DNA of 64,000 bases from Pristionchus mayeri (GCA_036245805.1 BTRK01000003.1:18826464-18890463), one strand, 5' to 3'. Positions 44,502 through 57,459 are shown, counted from the first letter of the stretch. The notes: generated by a model from the sequence alone, not told the origin. Translations and numbers: made by a program.

Positions 44502-47500
44502 ATGACCTCCTTGGTGGCTTCAGATCAACAACCCTCAAGTGCGAGAGGACAAAAACGTCGATTACACGATCTACTCGCTGAGGTACTGACAAACTTCAAA
44601 CCACTTCAAACTTATAATTTTCAAAAAAATCACAAATACGTTTTTGTTCAGAAAATGAATGGCCAGATTGATTCTCCATCCGTGAAACGTGAAGTGAGAC
44701 AGTCCGGTTTGGAGCAGTATAGATTCGCATTGAATGATATTATGGCTAGAAAGGAGCAATTTATCAGAAAACAGAGACAGTAAGTGTACTGTACAATGCC
44801 GGAAGCAATCGACGATCACAGTTCCTCATTGGTGATCGATCCAAGGAGAATTGACGATGATGGAGTCATGGCTGAGTTAGCTTTTTCAATTCATTTTTTT
44901 TCTATTTATTAAAATTGTTCGCAACGAAAAACCAATGTAGCTGAAAACTCAGGTGGTGATTTCAGTATACGTTAACTAAAATTTCGAGCTGCTTCGTGCA
45001 TTACGATGTATGGTGTAACGCGACGCGTCGCGTTTCGCCGCTTTTCACTGATTAGGGCTCTACGATCTTCACCCACATTGAAGAGAGATATCACGTCAAG
45101 ATGAGAGGTGGAAGCGAGGAAAGATTATGCACGTTTTATCATCACAGATATTACCCAGACTGACATAACAAAAGCCGCGCGTGACACTAAAGCGCATGAC
45201 ATCAAAGCGTTTTGAAACGTTCACGCAATTCGGTATGCTATCATATATGTATAGCGGATGGAGGGAGGCCTTCATGATCTGGGAAAAATGTAGCTTAACT
45301 GTACACCGTAATCGAACTATGATAGATGGGCGTTGGGGCTGTTACGTCACGTCTGTAAACTCAACTGTTTCGCAATAACGTGTGCAGACAGACACAAAAA
45401 TATGTGGATGGTTTATCGTAGCTATTTTCATTTTTCGAATTTACCTTTTCAGTCATATGCCTTGTTTCTCGTACCTATAGGACGAGTGTTATTGCCAGTC
45501 AGCAGATAAGAGTTGGTAGATGAAGAGAGGAAGAACATCAGTATAGCGATTGATACCAGTCACTCATATCAACTAGAAGGTCCACTTCCTGAAAGAATGT
45601 GTTTTCACATACACAGATGCTGTGATAATATTGGGGCGATGAGGAATTCTGGTGACTGCGTTAAACCGGGAAGATAAGATGGGGTAGTCTATTCAATAAC
45701 ATGATGCTAGGATCAGGCGCCACAATGTTATCTGGTGACCCTGACTACGCTTTCTCATCATCTTTCAAATTTGACTGAGGGACTCATATATGGGGAATGT
45801 TCGAATAGATAAGCACGAATTCGTGCTTTGTGCAGAGGAAAACGTTAAGGGTGCGCCTATTAGAATACTAAGAAAGGCGAGGCTGATAAGGCAGCACATT
45901 ATGAATGATGAATCTCAGCTTGTCAAAAAAGGAGTTTGTTCATGGAAAAATCATCGCATAATATTTGCAGGCTAGTTCAACCTTTTCAAAAGTTACACAG
46001 CAGAAAATTCACCGTGACCATGCGACAGTGAACGAGTATTCGATTGTACCGCGAAAATGTACATCTTGACGAAGGGCCCGTTCATATTCATGTGACGTCA
46101 CAAGTCCAGCCCCCATAGATTGTGAAATAACGAACATGGGCAAATTTCCCTAACCTGACGGATTTTAAATACCAACAAAACAAATAATAAAGTATGGACA
46201 AACTAATTCAGATTCGCTAATCTCTATCAACAAGTTCTCCAATTGCAAACTGATACGGAAGATCACGCAGAGCATCGAACGTTGATCGGAGATATCTTGA
46301 AAGGGTATGTGCCGTCCTCCAGGAAAATTTTTTTCCTGGAATGTGTAAGATGAATAGATTATCCGATCGTAGTCTATATAGCGCAACTAAACCTACACGA
46401 AATGGCAAATAAATCCAATAAGATAACTTTATATGTATCGCTTTAAATATGTAAATTGTAAGATCGATAATTCTGGAGTGGCCTCGGGCAGTGTATGGAG
46501 TGCATAAGAGTGGACACGATGAGGCGACGGAAGTAGATCAAGCACCTCTTATTCATCGGTAAGTTTCATAATTGACACATACTGAGGGGTCACTCTCTTC
46601 TTTCACCGCTCGAGCCTTCGAAAGTTCGATAAATAAAGAAAGTTACATCATACAATCCATTAAGATGCTAATTATGCTCATAATTAGATTGATACCTGAA
46701 AGTTAAACATAATAAATTGCAGCGCGAGGAACGTTGTCAAATGCCGCACCAGTCATCCGACGATGCGAATAAAGTGAGACGAATTTTCATTTTCAGAAAA
46801 TAATACCTCTCGTAATTTCGAAATGTGGAAACCTCCGCGGGGGTTCCAATTTCGAAATTTGCATGCAACTCTTGGAAATTTTGAAATCTACAAGGTGTCA
46901 AATTTAATTTCGAAATTCGCAGAGTCTACGCGCTCTCGGCAGCTGCTGAGCAGCACAGAGGAACCGATGGTTAGCGATTTTTCGAGTTATTTATGAGTGA
47001 CTATCTGAGAGAACTGACCAGAGACCGTACAGCGAAAAATAAAGTGTTGATTTTAAGATGTTCCTAGGGGTAACTTTTCACGTAGAGTCCGAAAATCGAC
47101 CTTAGAAAGCCGTATCTCTGACCCCTCGTTTTCTGTAGCACGCCTCAACGTCGAGGTCGGTTTTGCTAACTTTTGAACGGATCATCCAAACCCCATACAT
47201 AGCTAGTAATTCTGAAAGATCTCGACGAGATAAGCATTTTTACTGTTGGAAGTAAAATGCTAGCTCATCTGAGAAAAATATTATGACCAGTTGAATTCTC
47301 AAAATTCTCACCCTGAAACTTTTTTTCGCGAATGTACAAATTAAATTAACTTGGTTGATTCCCCGTTAAAAGTTACCCCTAAGTGCAAAATTTCACCAAA
47401 AAAACTGTGTCGAAAAATGGTTTCCCGAATAAAGGAAGAAGTCGGTGTGGTTATTTTCGCCCATTTTTACGCAGTTTCCTGCGGAACCTTCATGAGTTAC

Positions 47501-50500
47501 GATCAGTTCTCAACTTTTTTCGACGATTCTACACTTGGGAAGAAATATGAGCCTAAAAAACTCCGAGTTTTGAGAATTTCTGAATACTCGATTTTCTCAA
47601 CATCGACATTTCCCATTTTTATGCATTTATAACATCTCATTTTCAAATCACATCCCAATACTGCCCATTATATCTTGCAGAACGTACCAACAGGAGTCGG
47701 AAAATTAACATAGAAGCAGTCCTACTGAGACTAATTCTAAATGCTATTCATCTGAAAATGCAATGTCGGCGGTGGGAAAAATATTCAAATCGATCATTTG
47801 ACAACTTTTGAAAGTATTTTGATCTGTGTTGTGGTTGTTTAAACTATACCCATCTCACTTACTCTAAATCAGCGCATAAATAACAGCTAAACGTAAATTG
47901 AAAAAAATATCGAAAATCTGAGCCTTGAAATCCAAAAAAATTGAAAACGATAAATACTCCTTTTATTCAACCCCATCCGATGAAATTTTTACGGAAACAC
48001 ATGAAACGAGCAAAATATCGACTATTTATGCAAAACTGTACTCTAAATCGTATTTTATTCGTTTGCGTCGAAGTTGAGAAAATCGAGTTTTCAGAAATTC
48101 TCAAAACTCGGAGTTTTTTAGGCTCATATTTCTTCCCAAGTGTAGAAACGTCGAAAAAAGTTGAGAACTGATCGTAACTCATGAAGGTTAAGCAGGAAAC
48201 TGCATAAAAATGGGCGAAAATAACCACACCGGCTTCTTCCTTTATTCGGGAAACCACTTTTCGACACAGTTTTTTTGGTGAAATTTTGCACTTAGGGGTA
48301 ACTTTTAACGGGGAATCAAATAAGTTCATTTAATTTGTACATTCGCGAAAAAAAGTTTCAGGGTGAGAATTTTGAGAATTCAACTGGTCATAATATTTTT
48401 CTCAGATGAGCTAGCATTTTACTTCCAACAGTAAAAATGCTTATCTCGTCGAGATCTTTCAGAATTACTAGCTATGTATGGGGTTTGGATGATCCGTTCA
48501 AAAGTTAGCAAAACCGACCTCGACGTTGAGGCGTGCTACAGAAAACGAGGGGTCAGAGATACGGCTTTCTAAGGTCGATTTTCGGACTCTACGTAAAAAG
48601 TTACCCATAGGAATATCTTAAAATCAACACTTTATTTTTCGCTGTACGGCATATACAGTAGCGCCGGAAAGTATTCATACGATTTGAATTTTTCATATAA
48701 TTTTTTCTGCAGTTGACTTAGCAAGTGAGATGTTGTAGCGCTATATATCAAACCCATCGAAGAATACGATGTGAGTATTGCGTCATCACGTGCACCATAA
48801 CGGATTGCGTAGTGATGACGCAATCGAATTTCACTTTTTCAAACAGGCGTTATTCTTATACAGAATTTTTCCAGCTTGTCAAACTTTCTGAAGTTGGAGA
48901 TAGGACCGAGGTCTATCCAGAATAAAAATTTGAACTTGCTGCTCAGTCGCACATTGGCTGCAGCCTTGCTGCAATATCGATGCCAAAAATTAAGATATCG
49001 GCTCCTAGGCAAGCTAGAGAATGGTTCAAGGCTTCAAAATGATCGTCATCATGAGTCCAGATGATCCTGAGAATATGAAAACAATATCTCAATATTTGCC
49101 CTCAGGGCATGAAAAAATCACTTTTTCACATGACCACTTTTTGGAGATTCATAACTTTTCGGGAAATCTGTATAAAAATCTGATTCTTGCTTAGACATGT
49201 TCAAAATGTCTTATATATATGATTCCCAACTTTTTAGAGTCTTTGGATATCTTTGGTGCCCGCGGCGGGCGGTTTTCAGAGGTGCGCCATGGTCCTGAAT
49301 GCATGACCCTTCGGAAACAAGTTTGTGGGAAAGTTAAGGAAATCTATTGGTATTGTGTGTGCATGTCCAACATGTTCTGAAGAACCGATTCCCAACTTTT
49401 TGAAATGTGTTAATAACTTTGGGCACAGTTATAGAGAGAGTGCATACGAAAATAGCGAGTCGGGGACTCGAAAGTGTCTCCGAAAACCGCCCTCCGCGGG
49501 CAGGAAAGATATCCAAACACTCTAAAAAGTTGGGAATCATATATATAAGAGATTTTGAACATTTCTAAGCGACAATCAGATTTTTATACAGATTTCCCGA
49601 AAAGTTATGAATCTCCAAAAAGTGGTCATGTGAAAAAGAGATTTTTTCATGCCCTGAGGGTAAATATTGAAATATTGTTTTCATATTCTCAGGATCATCT
49701 GAACTCATGATGACGATCAGTTTGATGCCTTGAAACAGTCTCTAGCTTGACTAGGAGCCGATATCTTAATTTTCGGCATCGATTTTCCCGCCATGCTGCA
49801 GCCAATATGCGACCGAGCAGCAACTTCAAATTTTTATTCTGGATAGACCTCGGTCCTATCTCCAACTTCAGAAAGTTTGACAAGCTGGAAAAATTCTGTA
49901 TAAGAATAACGCCTGTTTGAAAAAGTGAAATTCGATTGCGTCATCACTACGCAATCCGTTATGGTGCACGTGATGACGAGATACTCACATCGTATTCTTC
50001 GATGGGTTTGATATATAGCGCTACAACATCTCACTTGCTAAGTCAACTGTAGAAAAAGTTATATGAAAAATTCAAATCGTATGAATACTTTCCGGCGCTA
50101 CTGTAGGTTGAATTGGTCAATTCTCTCAGATAGTCACTCTTATATTCGAATATTCGTAACTTCATAGGAAAAGAGATCAGTAAACGCGACAACAAATAAC
50201 AAGCATCAAGTTGAGTTAGAGAACTGTATTTCTGCAGGCCCACAACTTGTGGAGGCGCTGTTCCGTTGCTCGCTAACGAAGGCACAGAGTGGAGTGGTGG
50301 GAGAGACTTGCGATTCGCGAAATGCGTATGTTTGATTTTCAATTTAAAGAAATGTATTCATAAGTAGATTCTAGAAAAAAAAAACGAAATTATTGCAGGA
50401 CGATAGCGGGTCGAATGATTCTGACTCAGCGTGAGGGAACTGCTGCGCCCAAGACCACGCAATTCACTGGTAGAGTTTTGTTAAATTATTTTTTGCCCTA

Positions 50501-53500
50501 CTTTAACCCCTTTAGTTCCCTCTTGAATAATGATTCAGGTGCTCAAGTTAATGGTGATGGAAAGCTAGTAGCTCTTCAATCGGTACCCGACTGCACTCAG
50601 TGAGCTGACTAATTAATATTTTAAGACACTGGCTCTGTAAGAATCGAGGAGCTGCCCGTTATGGCCGGACTTAGTGTTGAAAAAGTTCTCTGATCCGGAC
50701 CCAAATTTTTTGTGGGTGCCCACAGGTACGGTTATCACTGTTTGCACCATACCTGGGTGCACCCGCAAAAAATTGGGTCAGGATAAGAGAACTTTTCCAA
50801 CATTAAGTCCGCCCTTTCCTCGATATTTACTGAACCAGTGTCTTAAAATATTATATTTTGAATAGTATCGTCGAAATTTCATGATCCAGATATGAGAACT
50901 TCAGGAGCGAACTTTGCTCCCGATCTGGCGAAATGATTCGATCGACTTCTTTCAAATACGAAAATGGGGTGTTGTGCGCAACGTTTCCCGAGATGGTATG
51001 AGAAATAATAAATAGTGGTGATGGCAGAACTTTGCAGGGAGTCACACTAAATTCGATGGTGGATAGAAGGCAGTTGGCTACTCGATACGCTATTCTCAAT
51101 GAAGTTTTCATCAAGATCGGAGATCCGAAGACAATTTGGAATTATGACGAGCCGAATGCGAACCTAATCGTTGACCACGTTCGTTGTTTCAAAATATACA
51201 GAAGAGTCTGCATTTGCTTATTTGTCACATCAATTTTCACTTACAATTTCATAGTTCGACTGAGTATTTGAAGCCGAATATCAGAATTCACACTAACGAA
51301 TGTCGCTGCAGGCTTTCCAATCACTTCCATTCTTGATTGCCATCACAAACGATCAAACAGAACCTCTGCTGAATTCGATTATCTGGAGCAGAATGATGGA
51401 CAGGGAGCACTATGTTGGTTTCGAATGCAGAAATGCGTACATTTCACATTCCATTTTCTTTCATTCTCTTCTCATTTTTAAATTTTTCGGTATTTTCCTT
51501 TATTATTATTTTACTTTGAAAACACGATTCGATATAGCGAGCGCGGTGTCGCATCGCTGTTTTTTACTCTTTTTAAAACTATTTATCCAACAGAATATCA
51601 GAGAAAAGAAAAGTGAAATTGAATTGATGGCAAAGAGAAATCCTTATATTTTTTTCAACAGGATGGATCTGAACCGCAGTTGCAAATAACTTATGGAGTG
51701 TTGAAAGAAGCGTCGAAACAATTCGTTAAATCACAAATCAGCCAAGCTCGTTCCCTGACAAATAAAGAACTTCTCCACTTTCAAGCCATGCAATTTTTAC
51801 CGAAGTAATTTTCACAATTTCAATTTATTCTCATTCTTCTTTTTCAGAGTCAACAAATGCCGTAACGAATTCGAAGTTATAAACTTAGAAAGTTATTTAT
51901 ATTTGGATCCGGAAGACACCTTCATGGATCCTCGTGCATGTAAATTTTAAATAAAATTTGCACAAATATTAGGTTGGTTCAAAAGTTTCTGACTATTTTC
52001 ATGTTCGGGCATTTTGACCTACCCCGTCCATCACATTCAGCCAATAAACTAATGGTTATTCATAGTTGATGAAGTCTTGGGAATAATTTTCACGCGATAC
52101 AATATCGGGCCAATTCGATCAGTAAGGAGGACACTACTCACAGTCAAACTCTAAAATGTTCATGATTTTCAATACTATTCATTTGATTGTAACTCCAAGG
52201 ACAAATGAGATGGAGACAAACGTGAAGGATTATTGAGAAGCCTATTACACAGGCATATAATTTGACTCTTAAGAAATTCTGGTCCCCTGAATTCCCGCTT
52301 AACATTCAGGCCAAATCAGTAAACTACGCTAATTGGAGAATGCTTGTCATTATTGTCTACCTTCCTATCTTAGAACACAGTTATATTTAGGAGTAGATTC
52401 ATCAATCAATAAATAATTAGGATATTTCGAAACCGCGATTTAGAAATTTAAAAATCGAGATCAGCACTTTTTGTTGTTTCTATTTTGTCACTCGCAATGA
52501 AGACCCAGTTTTTCACGTTTAACCGAACAAGCAACTCTTGCCCTACTACATATATGTTGGGCAAATTAAGGAGTTCTCAAATATCTGAGAAGTTTAGTTC
52601 AACCAAAAACACCTAAAAACACCATTTTCGGCAGTTTCGATATGAAAATAATGTTCTCACGTTCAATAACCGATATATCCAATGTTAATGTTTTCCGGTA
52701 CTCCACCACTACTGAGGTCACTAAAACTATAGAGGAATTACGGGCAATCGAAATAGGCTAAGAGAAATTATGAAAAATAAATAGTCAGAAACTTTTGAAC
52801 CAACCTAATATTAATACGGATTTCAATTAGTAGAAAACTACTTTCTTAACACCACGAAAATTAAAGCAATCATTTAAATTGTAATAGCCCCAATTTTTAG
52901 CGGAGACGCAAATAGCGGACATTGATAAAATGCGAGAGCGTAAAAGGCTACTGAAGGATAAACTTCTAACTGAGTTTGTCAAGGATCATGTCATCATCGA
53001 GAAACACGATTTCATGGGAGTGAGTTAATTTCCTTCTTTACCTCCACTTTACTGGGGGCTCGTTGTTTTCGCAATCGATGTTGGGGGCAATGACGTAGCT
53101 TCTATAACTTTTGCAATTAAACCGTGCAATTTGCACACCGATTGTATGCTCAATTTATAATAATAATAATTTTAGTAATATTCGCTGGTTTTATCCCCCT
53201 CGAATCTACTTTATGGCTTCTGATAGGGATTAAATGGTCGTTACGGGAGATGAGACGTTGCATTTCGTGTGCGCAAAGTGTACCTCCATAGGCACAATCC
53301 ACATCGCTTCTTATCGAATCCGCCTATTGACTACGTTGTTAGAGCACGAATCTTATCTCGAATGATGCGAATCATTCGATTGAGGAATTCCAATTTTGGA
53401 GACAATGAGTGCCATGAAAACAATAACAAATATTTTCCAGGAAACATGTGTATCTATTCTAGACGGTCGCTCAGAATTGCGACATACCCCCTGGCAGTGG

Positions 53501-55836
53501 CTGTTCAAGGTATGCTTTGATGGACTAGTTTGTAGATTTGGTACATAAAAAATGCGGCTCACGATTACATTTCCTTACAAAACTTTAAACAAAAACAAAG
53601 AAGATCTAAAAAAACACATCGCTAGGCTACTGAACTGATTCTGGATGTCGGCCATAAATTGTGTCCTTCACCAGCTATCGCCGAGAAGAAGTCGACGAAA
53701 ACAAAAGTTTGCATTTACCGAAAAATAAATATCAAAATTAAAATTTTAGAAGCAACTGGCTGCCGCCGAAGAATATCACACAATGATGAGTCTGTTTAAC
53801 AAGGGGTGAGTTGTGGTTAGACGAATATAAAAGTTGGCAACATGTTCAGAGTCGTCTCGTTCTTTTCCGTGTACGACACTATAGAAGCGTTCAACCAGCT
53901 TAAAATGGATGGTGAAGATACGCAGGTAGGCGACGGAAAGGCACAGAGTAGAGCGAATGGATGAAAAATCGGCTTCGAGAACCCATCCCATCTAATAATG
54001 CATTTTAGATATACAATTAAAGGTGAAATACCAGAGGATGGATTACATTCAAATATTGTGTGATCTGGAAAATTGACAGGATGGAGGCAACGTAATGTTA
54101 CGATTTTGCGATGAAAATGCCGGTCACATCTCCTTCGTTTTTGGATTGGACATCGAAGAGAAACTGATTATGGGATCGATTGCCGGAGAGACCATCAAGG
54201 ACTTCAAGCAGGTACGGTAGCTCCTGAATACGGTAGATATACAGTCATATTCAGGGACTTTCGGAAGCCCTTATGGACGAGGAGTTTCCCTCACATCACG
54301 GAAGACTCGTGAGGATGAATGTACATCCTGATAGAATGACCGAGAAGCTGTGCACTACTATTAGGTATTATTCGTGGTCTTGGATAAAAAAGTCGAGGGT
54401 CGAAAAACACAATTTATCTTAGCAAATATGAGCCATTCGGTTAATCACCTTGCAGTTTCAAAAATGTACTTTATAGAATGTATTGCTGGGAACATACTTT
54501 CCCTAGCTAGGTACATCGCATTCAAATTCAGATATTTTATAAGCTATTATTCAGAAAAAGAAGCCTCTTCAACACTTATCAATCACTGCGACAAATTGAA
54601 ACAAAGGTTGGAGTGAAATGGGAACAAATTAAATCAAAATTATCTTTTCAGACTCCTTTCCCCGATGAGGATCTGACGAAGCGGATCAATCCTTTCACTG
54701 GAAATGAAATCAAACGCGACATGCTCAAATTAGTGAGTAATTACCCTGAAAACATGGCAAATAGTACAATTTCAGCCTCTATTTATGTCTCCCCTGGACT
54801 CTGCTCTCTCTGCGATGACTAACTCTCCCTTCTCATCTCCACTCATGAACTCACTACCACAGACTACGACAATAAAGAAGAGAGGAAGGAAACCAGCGAA
54901 TCAGGTATTTCACTTGAGAATAAGTAATCATGGATCAAAGAGTGAATCTCCAGGCGCAATCGCTCCCTCCAACCCTCTCCGAGCCCTCAATCTTCTTCAA
55001 CGAGAGTCTCTTCTCCTCTCTCAACTCTGCCTCTCCAACTATGTTCACAGAAATGAATGGAGATCACGAACCAGAGAAACAGAAGTCACTTGCGTCCTCA
55101 AGTAAGTGGTTGATAGTTGATGAATGGCCTCTCTAAATACAATTAACCGAATACAAAAAATAGAAGTTATTGGATATTCTCAGAATCGAGCTCTCCTCCT
55201 ATCTCTTCCTCGCCCAAGACTACAGTTGCCTCTCCTTTCGCCTCCCTCTCCGTAGCACGACCACTCAAGACGGAAGTCAAAGCTGAAGTCCCGACTCTAC
55301 CCAGCAGCAGCAGCAACGGCAGCAACGGCGTCCCACCGGTCGTTGATCCCTCTGGTGAGGAACTGAGGGTTAATCTTTGATCTTTATCCTTTTTCAGTCG
55401 CTATGATGATGATGGAGCAGCCGATGTTCCAGAATATGCTCGCCCAGATCATGCAACAGACTGTTACAGTGAGATTTTATATCACAAACTGATTCAACAG
55501 AATTCTTAATTTACAATATATACATATTTATCCTGAATTTCGGAATGGTAGGGATAGTCATTTCTTTCTCAGAAAACAATTAATTTTTAAATCTTAAAAG
55601 ACAGATTTTTGCAGCAAATGTTCTCCGGAGGAGATATGAGTAGAATTGGTGCAGAAACAACGGACGTCAAGCCGCAGGCTTCGTCAAATAAGTGTGAAAT
55701 GATTTGTTTTCCTAATCGAAGCTGAATTTGCAGGGTGAAACTTAAAAATAAAAGTGCTGCACAACCGGTTCCCAAATCGCTCGATGATATTTTGCGAGCG
55801 ACTCAAGAAGCAAGCGAGGGTGAAGAAGAATATTAA
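44502..55836 (+). CDS. STAT-family transcription factor (copy 1)
   Basis: Thirty exons join in frame (2,814 nt, 937 aa) from the ATG at 44502 to the TAA at 55834-55836. Like other nematode STATs it lacks the canonical N-terminal domain. Residues ~30-200 form a coiled-coil-rich part (QYRFALNDIMARKEQFIRKQR; LYQQVLQL). The DNA-binding region follows (~200-420), with LPFLIAITND and NSIIW matching the STAT pattern of a hydrophobic strand, then an S-I-x-W motif. The linker carries TPWQW (~502-506), and the SH2 domain carries NVMLRFCDE with the phosphotyrosine-binding Arg at ~588. Tyr669 (NTYQSL), ~80 residues after that Arg, is the best candidate for the activating tyrosine. The tail (~706-937) is Ser/Pro/Met/Gln-rich, with an AT-hook-like KKRGRKP (~739-745) and a final EEEY. 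The C. elegans relatives are STA-1 and STA-2; which is closer is not decided. Introns host large mobile elements. Exon 54555-54606 was chosen because it alone keeps the frame. Confidence 0.85.
47028..48647. mobile_element. Foldback element P1, ~580 bp arms
   Basis: The left end (GTACAGCGAAAAATAAAGTG) recurs as its exact reverse complement at 48628-48647. Arms of ~580 bases (47028-47605 and 48068-48647) are complementary with scattered differences, around a ~460-base centre. Mirror ORFs with the same ~90-residue peptide are read from both arms on opposite strands and reflect the repeat, not a gene. Confidence 0.85.
48656..50103. mobile_element. Foldback Tc1/mariner-like MITE P2, ~620 bp arms
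   Basis: It begins CAGTAGCGCCGGAAAGTATT and ends with the reverse complement. TA lies directly outside both ends (48654-48655 and 50104-50105), the target duplication expected for Tc1/mariner. Arms are complementary for ~620 bases, around a centre near 49290-49470 with no coding capacity. Confidence 0.85.
51969..52808. mobile_element. Non-autonomous mariner-type element
   Basis: The ends TTAGGTTGGTTCAAAAGTTT and its reverse complement bound 840 bases, with TA on both outer sides. TTAGGTTG is the typical start of mariner inverted repeats. No transposase reading frame remains. It lies in the STAT copy 1 intron 51940-52900. Confidence 0.85.
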
Positions 55837-55941
55837 GTGAGTGGAAAATGCTCAATTTCACTCGTATTTTTAGTGAGAAATATTTCAGCATTATTGTAAA
55901 TTTAGCTCCTGAGCATTTACGAGAAGTATGATGAACAAGTT

Positions 55942-56175
55942 TCACTCATTCATTTTTTTCAGTATTTTATTGCTTTGATACGCGATGCTTCCCATGATAG
56001 CTTCAGTGACATTCTCCGCGTCTACCATCTCATTAAAATTTAATGAATCTTCATATTTCAGGCTAGGCGCGCGAGTCATGGAAGAAGCTGAGAAAGAAGT
56101 TGAATTCTCACCCTCAAGATGGAAATTTGCCGGATTGGGGGGCGCCCGCCTTGGATCTCTAGTCGACTCGGCCAT
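55942..56175 (-). CDS. Small 77-aa ORF, candidate gene
   Basis: A single uninterrupted ORF starting MAESTRDPRRAPP lies 106 bases past the STAT copy 1 stop on the opposite strand. Composition is protein-like: a Pro/Ser-rich front, then an acidic amphipathic stretch (NEMVDAENVTEAIM) ending KKMNE. No signal peptide or TM. I do not recognise it, and a chance ORF of this size is possible. It may overlap the STAT 3' UTR. Confidence 0.3.
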   Translation of the reverse strand: MAESTRDPRRAPPNPANFHLEGENSTSFSASSMTRAPSLKYEDSLNFNEMVDAENVTEAIMGSIAYQSNKILKKMNE

Positions 56176-56695
56176 AGAGATTTTACTAATTGTCTAGAGC
56201 CCTCGACTTGCGAATAACAGCGAAAAATGACTCATCGAAATCAGCTAGCTAGATAATTTCACGTTTTGTTGTTTGTTGTTTTTGTTATTTGTATATTACG
56301 GGTCCAATGGCGGGTGCTTCAATACCGGTAAGTTGCATGTCTACGGTTAAAAGAACACAGGAGAGTACAGCTCATGACGACAAGATACCGGAATGACTCG
56401 CGGCATGCCGATCTGAATTTACAAATATAATATTGCATTTCATCGTTTCAACATTAATTAATAGGAGAGATTAGCTAGACTTCCACATTGTAAAAAATAA
56501 TAGACTAGTTTGAGATCATAATTGAAATTCATTCGATATTACTTGGAGCACTTCTCACTTCACTTCACTGCTTTTCACTTCTGAAAAAATCAATGAATAA
56601 AAATAAGTCTATTTTTAGAAATATGCTAAAGTTTTTATGCTTGTTTGATTGTGCATTTGTTGTGAAAAATATACCATCGCCTGGCTTTGCTGCCA

Positions 56696-57459
56696 TGAAT
56701 TTGAAGAGAATCGAAAATTACGACGACGTCGATTCCGTCCAAGTGAGTTTTTAGATTCACCGTAGGCTTCTGAGAAACATAGAAATGGTTATGACCGCTT
56801 AATTCGAACTCACTTCAGCTGGATATCGAAAAATGGTTTTAAGCGTTCAGGATGAGGTATGGGAAGTCTGACAACTGCAGAAAAATTTTGTCGTTCAGAT
56901 GATGGCAATCCTCGAATTCATTGCTATTAACTTGCTGTCAACAATCGATTACTTGCGAAGTAACATGAAGGTAAGCGCTTGTAAGAACCAAGGGCACGCA
57001 AGAACGATAGGATTGGAGTTCATTCCGATTTGTTGAATGATATCGTCTCGTCGTGAGTGTGTCTTACATAATAAAAAATAATTTTAAAAAAAATTGTCCT
57101 CTCGATTGTTGCAAAGTAGTGTTTTCGAAAACATATTCTGACCCCGGTCAAAATAGTCTACGTACGCTGGTTCCATCCCTACGACCAACACATGATCAAA
57201 CAATAGTGCGCAACTATTCAAAATTACTGCGAAAAGTGCTGCATGAAATTGATCTTCTCGTTCTCTCCACGCATCCCGAATTGGAATAGTCCCTGAAAAT
57301 TTCGATGAGTTTGTCGATTCAAGAGCATCCCTTATCACTGCAATGCTACAACACCGATCAGCGATCGATTTACGCACAATGGAAGGAATTTTGCGAGGCC
57401 TTATCTCACAATTCGAATTTGCACGAATTCTTTCCTCTTTCTCTTCAATGTTTCCATAA
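56696..57459 (+). CDS. Possible small multi-exon gene
   Basis: Candidate exons are 56696-56743 (MNLKRIENYDDVDSVQ, donor GTGAGT), 56899-56970 (MMAILEFIAINLLSTIDYLR, acceptor TTCAG, donor GTAAGC) and a last exon from ~57310 to a TAA at 57457-57459 (FVDSRASLITAMLQHRSAID then FARILSSF). All three are phase 0 and read as helical protein, but the last acceptor is weak and the order is by eye. A 137-codon minus-strand ORF overlaps the last exon. Family unknown. Confidence 0.25.

Larger units (their letters stand above)
46995..50139. mobile_element. Composite: outer inverted repeat holding two foldback elements
   Basis: A 26-base terminal repeat (46995-47020, GAGTGACTATCTGAGAGAA core) is found inverted at 50114-50139 with one mismatch. 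Between the two ends lie two complete palindromic elements almost back to back. All sit in the STAT copy 1 intron between the exon ending at 46969 and the one starting at 50238. The outer pair probably marks an older, small MITE split by later insertions. Confidence 0.75.

Noticed and set aside
47351..48329. Matching ~90-120 aa ORFs on both strands
   Set aside because: They are mirror images from the two arms of foldback element P1, so their similarity is explained by the inverted repeat and not by protein conservation.
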